A stretch of DNA of 64,000 bases from NCBI GenBank assembly GCA_014773175.1, contig VXCM01000046.1, positions 62,001-126,000 of the forward strand, in the 5' to 3' direction. The stretch's first letter is position 1; every line of letters begins with the position of its first letter. Of the stretch, positions 62,501 through 64,000 are shown piece by piece. The position numbers were made by a program, and so were the translations under genes. The notes below the pieces were generated by a model. The model was not told the origin of the DNA. It saw only the letters and a list, made by a program, of their open reading frames with translations, and ran no database searches. Source of the DNA: Lucifuga dentata (taxonomy: Eukaryota > Chordata > Actinopteri > Ophidiiformes > Bythitidae).

Positions 62501-63578
62501 TGGGGTAAATAGAGGTCAGCTCTCCGCTAACATTCACTTTCCCCTCCATTAATCCACTTCCTGTTTCAAAAGGCAGTTTAGTTAATAAGTTTTTTATTTA
62601 CCACAGCAATTCCGAGAGATTTCAATTTCAGTTTGTTTGCCTAATGACCTGAACCTTTTCCAACTATTTCACCTCTGCAGAGTTTTAATGCTTACTCTAG
62701 TTGTAAAGCAGGAAGTACTTTGCTACATCTGTTTTTTCCCTAAGATTTTGGACAACTTCATTAAAAGTTATGCTATTATGTTATGCAAAATTAAGTTATG
62801 TTATGCAAAGTTAAGTAATTTTTTGTATAAAGCTAGACATTTTGTGAAGTTGCTCCTACTGAAAATAACTGTGGATATTGTGAAAGAGTACAGGGTTTTC
62901 TGAGAGCATGGTCATGGTTGTAAAATCCCAAATAAACAGCTGTGTTTACACAAAGTTATCATCCAGTACAATATATCACTTTAATGTCCTTAAAGTCCAG
63001 TTTAAGAGAAAAAAAAAAAAGGTTTCTAAAAATCTATGGCTANCTTTAATGTCCTTAAAGTCCAGTTTAAGAGAAAAAAAAAAAAGGTTTCTAAAAATCT
63101 ATGGCTATCTATAAGCCCCTAAGTGTGATTTATGAAAATTCTGAGTTGAGTGTTTTCCTATTTCATATTACTCACGATGACAGAATCCACCAGTTTGCTT
63201 AGATCTGTCATAAATCAAGGGCTGTAAAACTCCCTGGTGGGAGATAAAGTCACTCTGCGGACTTTGATCACTGTGGCTAAGCTATTATTCTGATTGCTCA
63301 GTGATAGAGAAAATATAATATTTTCTGAGCTAAACACAAACCTAGACACAGGTATACACACATAAACTATCGCACACACTCGTACACACACAGACACGTA
63401 TGCACTCAAAGAGACAGTGTAAAAAGGTGATAAAAGGAGTGACTGAATGATGTTTTGAGGGTTTTTCTGTGTGCCAACCAGGTGGTGATTCGGGGTGAAC
63501 TTTCTCCTGACAGTGAAGCCTCGGAGGTCCTGGCCATTGATGACCTGTCTTTCAGTCACAGCTGTCTGCCTGCGCCCG
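59508..63578 (+). CDS. Secreted/membrane LDLa-MAM domain protein, N-terminal part (runs off the right edge)
   Basis: Exons: 59508-59682, 60610-60738, 60833-60921, 61016-61177, 63482-63578 (652 nt, 217 residues so far). It opens with a signal peptide (MTLLLGPVWLLAFSLSYIPV, cleavage near VGA-CS). An LDL-receptor class A repeat follows with its calcium acidic cluster (CDFTDNCGDGSDEGDC), then a MAM domain starting RCDFEEGFCDL and ending AIDDLSFSHSC. Phase places the last LDLa cysteine across the first junction, so splicing is at the AAAAG acceptor at 60609, not the CAG just upstream. LDLa-MAM order is seen in MAMDC4 (apical endosomal glycoprotein) and MALRD1; I cannot choose between them from this part, so no symbol is given. 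These families act at endosomal or epithelial surfaces. Confidence 0.85.
61178..63481. other. Intron 4 of the LDLa-MAM gene, 2.3 kb
   Basis: AT-rich. Holds an imperfect duplication of a TATGTTATGCAAA-type motif (about 62770-62812) and a 64-bp duplicate pair around the N at 63043. No exon recognised. Confidence 0.6.
62979..63107. repeat. 64-bp assembly duplication around a single N
   Basis: Positions 62979-63042 and 63044-63107 are identical, separated by N at 63043. The duplicate contains an A12 run, which probably stopped contig merging. Confidence 0.85.
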
Positions 63579-64000
63579 GTACTGCTAATGTTAATAATGC
63601 TTCAGCACACACACATGACAAGTTCAGATCTAGAGATTTCTGAAATAGCACCTCACACACACTTGTTTTGAATACTGATAACACCCAGTATGGATAGTGA
63701 TAACACTGCTTCATAACAGAATAACTAAGTCATGATAATAGTGCTTAGTACACATTTCCCAGCACTGAATATTAAGCACAGTCCCACTGTATTGGTTTAT
63801 TTATGTGCTATAGTGCTCCGCCTGCAGCTCAGTGAGGAACATTCTACAGCTGAACATACTGACTGTCGGGTTTTAATATAGCACTGACCATGCGTCATTT
63901 TGGACAGATTTCAACATGTTGCCTTTGTGATATTATACTACGGCCTTAAATATAAACTATAGCACCTTGATCTGAATGCTGTTTGGATGATTATTCTTCT
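63579..64000. other. Window end: downstream intron of the LDLa-MAM gene
   Basis: Follows the GTACTG donor after exon 63482-63578. No further exon is seen before the window ends; the remaining domains lie to the right. Confidence 0.55.

Noticed and set aside
1..64000. tRNA, rRNA, CRISPR, integrase or operon-type features
   Set aside because: None could be recognised by eye; the window is ordinary vertebrate euchromatin. A covariance-model scan would be needed to exclude small RNAs.

Overview
The window is from a vertebrate nuclear genome, almost certainly a ray-finned (teleost) fish. The genes are split into many short GT-AG exons. The encoded proteins align residue by residue with known vertebrate families but are clearly diverged from mammals. 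The introns hold fish-style short DNA transposons (Tc1/mariner-like and other inverted-repeat elements) and long CA/GT microsatellites. There are no bacterial, plasmid or CRISPR features. Identifications come from recognising the translated exons; no database search was possible.

Layout, left to right: (1) 592-8657, minus strand, ncapg2 (condensin II HEAT subunit), N-terminal 872 residues in 19 exons; the C-terminus lies off the left edge. (2) 10441-35320, minus strand, a complete esyt2 (extended synaptotagmin 2) in 23 exons summing to 894 codons. (3) 36226-42877, plus strand, a complete wdr60/dync2i1 (dynein-2 intermediate chain) in 22 exons, 1100 codons, head-to-head with esyt2. (4) 44388-50710, plus strand, a wdr97-like WD-repeat gene in about 20 exons, 1297 codons. 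(5) 52054-54100, minus strand, lrrc14 in 3 exons, tail-to-tail with wdr97. (6) 54101-59507, a gene-poor stretch with a short inverted-repeat transposon. (7) 59508-63578 and beyond, plus strand, the start of a signal peptide-LDLa-MAM protein that runs off the right edge.

The block ncapg2-esyt2-wdr60 matches the order and orientation of human 7q36.3. The next two genes, wdr97 and lrrc14, are 8q24.3 genes in human, so a synteny junction falls between 42878 and 44387. The genes do not form a pathway: chromosome condensation, ER-plasma membrane lipid transfer, intraflagellar transport, a probable axonemal/testis WD protein, an NF-kB modulator and an extracellular MAM protein are simply neighbours.

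I found no undescribed biological system. The most useful observations are practical. Seventeen isolated N bases mark assembly joins, and seven are flanked by 61-67 bp duplicated ends. One of these breaks the lrrc14 reading frame, and removing the duplicate restores it. Other points are a three-copy inverted-repeat element family shared by ncapg2 and esyt2 introns, a mariner transposase relic, a highly charged insertion in lrrc14, a NAGNAG acceptor in wdr97 and a CT microsatellite serving as a polypyrimidine tract in wdr60.
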